From assembly GCA_903875225.1 (NCBI GenBank), contig CAIQVJ010000064.1, positions 98,581 through 162,580 of the forward strand: DNA of 64,000 nucleotides, read 5' to 3'. Shown in pieces: positions 61,866 through 64,000 of this stretch (its first letter is position 1; each line of letters opens with the position of its first letter). The DNA is from an uncultured Pseudomonadota bacterium (GTDB taxonomy: Bacteria > Myxococcota_A > UBA796 > SXON01). The notes beneath the pieces were generated by a model, which saw nothing but the letters and a program-made list of their open reading frames with translations, made no database searches and was not told the DNA's origin. Both the position numbers and the translations under genes were made by a program.

Positions 61866-62900
61866 ATGAAGACGGTCGGCATTCTCTGTGGCGGCGGCGA
61901 TGCCCCGGGCTTGAACGCGGTGATCCGCGCGGTGGTGAAGTACGGCGCCGGACAGCTCGGCTGGCAATTGATCGGCATCGAAGACAGCTTCAACGGCGTG
62001 TTCGAGCACCCGTTCCGCATCCAGGTGCTGACCCCCGTGTCGTGTCGTGGGCTCCTGCAGCGCGGTGGCACGATCCTCGGCACGACCAACCATGGTGATC
62101 CGTTCCACTACGAGGGTGGTCACGACTACTCCCTGAACGTCGTCCGGGGGCTCGAACAGCTCGGGATCGAGGGCCTGATCGTCATCGGTGGCGATGGCAC
62201 CATGGCCATCTGCCAGGAACTCATCGAGCGGCACGGGCTCAAGATCGTGGGAGTGCCGAAGACGATCGACAACGACCTCTACGCGACCGACGTGACCTTC
62301 GGGTTCCAGTCCGCCGTGGACTGTGCGACCGACGCGCTCGACCGCCTGCACACCACCGCCGCCTCGCACGACCGCGTGCAGGTGCTGGAGGTGATGGGGC
62401 GCGACACGGGTTGGATCGCCTTGCACGCCGGCATGTCGGGCGGGGCCGACGTGGTGATCGTGCCGGAAATCCCCTGGGAGGCGGAGCGGGTGGTGCGGAA
62501 GATCGAGGAGCGGAAGGCGATCGGGCGGCCGTTCTCGATCGTCATCGTCGCCGAGGGGGCCGTGCCGACCGGGGAGGCCCTGGTACCCGGCAAGGCGGGA
62601 CAGCGCGTGGTCGAGGCGATCGAGCGCTTGTCACCCGGCGCCGAGGTCCGCCTGACCGTGCTCGGACACCTCCAACGCGGCGGCAGCCCCGTGGCGTTCG
62701 ACCGCCTGTTGGCTACCCGACTTGGCGTCGGCGCGGTCGACCTGGTGCAGGCCGGGCGCTGGGGCGAGATGTCGCGGCTGAAGAACGGCAGGATCGACGG
62801 CGTGCCCATCCGGGAGGCGATCTCCATGCTGCGCAGGATCAGCCCCGATGATGAGCTCGTCCGAGCGGCCCGCGCGACGGGGATCGAGTTCGGGGGCTGA
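61866..62900 (+). CDS. pfkA: 6-phosphofructokinase
   Basis: 344 residues. Motifs: GGGDAPGLNAVIRAVV (nucleotide loop), GGDGTMAICQEL, the substrate PKTIDND with K in the position that is Gly in classic ATP enzymes, MGRDTGW and GHLQRGGSP. GGDG fits ATP, while the Lys is frequent in PPi-dependent and actinobacterial-type enzymes, so cofactor choice is ambiguous. It catalyses fructose-6-phosphate phosphorylation in glycolysis. It starts eight bases after the PNGase F-like stop, so it may share that transcript. Confidence 0.93.
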   Translation: MKTVGILCGGGDAPGLNAVIRAVVKYGAGQLGWQLIGIEDSFNGVFEHPFRIQVLTPVSCRGLLQRGGTILGTTNHGDPFHYEGGHDYSLNVVRGLEQLGIEGLIVIGGDGTMAICQELIERHGLKIVGVPKTIDNDLYATDVTFGFQSAVDCATDALDRLHTTAASHDRVQVLEVMGRDTGWIALHAGMSGGADVVIVPEIPWEAERVVRKIEERKAIGRPFSIVIVAEGAVPTGEALVPGKAGQRVVEAIERLSPGAEVRLTVLGHLQRGGSPVAFDRLLATRLGVGAVDLVQAGRWGEMSRLKNGRIDGVPIREAISMLRRISPDDELVRAARATGIEFGG

Positions 62901-62919
62901 ACCGGGTAGGTTGTCGTTC

Positions 62920-63864
62920 ATGCCCGCCTGGATTCCCGCCGTCCGGTTCATGCTCGCCATGCAGCGCAAGGGCGGGAAGAGCCCCCACGAGGTCGAAGAT
63001 GCGCCCGCTGTGGCGGTGGGCGGGGTGCCGGTGCGGTGCCGTCGGTTCGCCCCCCGGGGCAGGCCCCGCGGCCGGGTGCTCGTCCTCCACGGCGTCACGC
63101 CGCGTGGCGTGGATGACCCGCGCATGGCCCTGCTCGCCGACAGCCTCGCCGCCGCCGGCTTCGAGGTGATCGCGCCGGAATTCGTCGGGCTCTCGCGCGC
63201 CGAGCTCACGCCTGCGACCGTGGGCGAGATCCGGGAGGTGATCGCCGGGCTGGGGCCCGACGTTCGCGTGCTGGCGCCGAGCTTCGCGGCGGGGTTGTGC
63301 CTGCGGGCGGTGGCCGAGGGCGCTGAGGTGCGCAGTGTCTGCGCGATCGGCGGCTACAGCGACGTGAGGGCCTCGCTGGGGCGGCTCCTCTCCCGCGACG
63401 TGGACGCCTATGCGCGCGTCGCCGTGGTGTTGAACCTCGGCCACCTCGACCCCGTGGAGTGCGAGGCGCTGCGCGTGTGGCTCTACGACGACTCCGTGCG
63501 CCCCGTGGAGCGGCGCTTTCCCGCGGTGCACGCCAGGCTGCCCCCTGGCGCTCGTGAGCGCGTGGACGGGATCGTCGACGGGTCCTGGCCCGACCTGGTC
63601 CATTGGTTCGACCAGATCCCCGACGTGGTCGACGCCATCGATGTGGCCTCCGTCGCGGCGCAGATCCGCGTGCCTGTCGTGCTCATCCACGGAGCCACGG
63701 ACCGGGTGATCCCCCCTGCGGAGTCCATCCAACTGGCCGCCCGCCTGCCGCGCGCTCATCTGTGCGTCACCGAGCTCTTGAGCCACGGGGACGCAAAGTC
63801 CCCCGCCGAGCAACCGCGCGCGGTGCTCGGTCTGGCCAGGGCGTTCGCGGAGTTCCTCGGCTAA
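62920..63864 (+). CDS. Alpha/beta hydrolase
   Basis: 314 residues from the ATG at 62920, with a TAGGTT box seven bases before it. Core strand VLVLHGVTPRGVDDPRM, nucleophile elbow APSFAAGLC (Ser in a degenerate G-x-S-x-G), then VPVVLIHGATDRVIPP (catalytic acid) and LLSHGDAK (His). It is expected to be a cytoplasmic serine hydrolase, esterase or lipase-like; the substrate is unknown. A short basic N-terminus (RFMLAMQRKGGK) may touch the membrane. It stands between pfkA and an edge-truncated gene. Confidence 0.82.
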   Translation: MPAWIPAVRFMLAMQRKGGKSPHEVEDAPAVAVGGVPVRCRRFAPRGRPRGRVLVLHGVTPRGVDDPRMALLADSLAAAGFEVIAPEFVGLSRAELTPATVGEIREVIAGLGPDVRVLAPSFAAGLCLRAVAEGAEVRSVCAIGGYSDVRASLGRLLSRDVDAYARVAVVLNLGHLDPVECEALRVWLYDDSVRPVERRFPAVHARLPPGARERVDGIVDGSWPDLVHWFDQIPDVVDAIDVASVAAQIRVPVVLIHGATDRVIPPAESIQLAARLPRAHLCVTELLSHGDAKSPAEQPRAVLGLARAFAEFLG

Positions 63865-63892
63865 ACAGGATCGCTGCGTTCCCCAGCGAACT

Positions 63893-63921
63893 TTGACACG
63901 TCAATAGAAACATGCGATTCC
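63893..63921 (+). promoter_or_regulatory. Promoter for the last, truncated gene
   Basis: TTGACA (63893-63898), a 17-bp spacer and GATTCC (63916-63921) precede a CGGAG ribosome site (63936-63940) and the ATG at 63949. The -35 is perfect; the -10 is weak. Confidence 0.45.
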
Positions 63922-63948
63922 TGAACCGCAAGGTTCGGAGTCGTCGTC

Positions 63949-64000
63949 ATGGGCAGAAGCAAGAATGGTCAAGCCGTCCCGCCGCACCGGCTGACCGAAG
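63949..64000 (+). CDS. Start of an unidentified gene, truncated by the window end
   Basis: Only 17 codons are visible (opening MGRSKNGQAVPPHRLTE). The CGGAG ribosome site 8 nt upstream and the TTGACA promoter support a real gene. No function can be inferred from this much sequence. Confidence 0.5.
   Translation, partial: MGRSKNGQAVPPHRLTE

Noticed and set aside
1..64000. tRNA, rRNA and insertion-sequence genes
   Set aside because: No spacer is long enough or shows the expected structures, and no transposase-like protein was found.

Overview
This is a GC-rich, densely coded window (most third codon positions are G or C) from what looks like a member of the Myxococcota or a close relative of the former Deltaproteobacteria. 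Three things point that way. The protein at 24296-24718 ends in a MYXO-CTERM-like tail (Gly-Cys, hydrophobic helix, Arg/Lys cluster). Many predicted lipoproteins have Asp/Ser/Thr/Gly-rich linkers and FG-GAP or MopE-like calcium-binding repeats. A response regulator is fused to a J-like domain and TPRs. No rRNA, tRNA, transposase, integrase, phage gene or CRISPR array was found, so this looks like ordinary chromosome. The species cannot be named from sequence alone.

Layout. 2-769: edge-truncated gene. 866-3370 (-): four overlapping genes ending in rdgB. 3501-4426 (-): trmH-like methyltransferase and yhbY. 4471-6372 (-): multidomain response regulator, divergent from trxA (6496). 6870-8498: thiamine-diphosphate enzyme, followed by a 351-bp hairpin-rich spacer with a duplicated 39-bp repeat. 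8850-13943: secreted proteins, a GlcD-type flavoprotein, an aminotransferase and an EamA transporter. 13946-15399 (-): thyX and a small lipoprotein. 15460-17497: orphan SPASM protein coupled to an ABC exporter. 17502-22744: MsbA-like exporter, thiolase, radical SAM protein, small membrane protein. 22763-24718 (-): GT-C membrane protein and the MYXO-CTERM protein. 24846: PspA. 25600-33668: three large GT-C-like membrane proteins and a sulfatase-fold lipoprotein. 33811-36194: FAD oxidoreductase and a TPR protein.

The right half is rich in exported proteins: an alpha/beta-hydrolase lipoprotein, a small lipoprotein, a penicillin-acylase-type Ntn hydrolase and a secreted TldD-like metalloprotease (36210-43331, all minus). 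Then come a 2-oxoacid:ferredoxin oxidoreductase whose beta and gamma parts are fused (43428-45891), a MopE/FG-GAP lipoprotein, two tandem isocitrate/isopropylmalate dehydrogenase paralogues, lspA, and a DsbA-like lipoprotein coupled to pheS and an RND adaptor. Two divergent lipoproteins share a 47-bp spacer (54481-57329). The window ends with a PNGase F-like lipoprotein, phosphofructokinase, an alpha/beta hydrolase and the first codons of another gene.

How the genes work together. Many genes overlap by 1 or 4 bases (TGATG, ATGA, GTGA), which implies tight translational coupling. Envelope biogenesis is the dominant theme: lspA matures the many lipoproteins, and the GT-C proteins, sulfatase-fold protein, exporters, PspA and the DsbA-like protein act at or beyond the inner membrane. 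The most striking unexplained signal is a TA dinucleotide, usually TAG or TAC, placed 11-13 nt before the start codon of at least 17 genes, mostly the first genes of transcription units. One of them (3370, minus) has a clear -35/-10 pair at 17-bp spacing. This looks like a -10 element driving leaderless transcripts.
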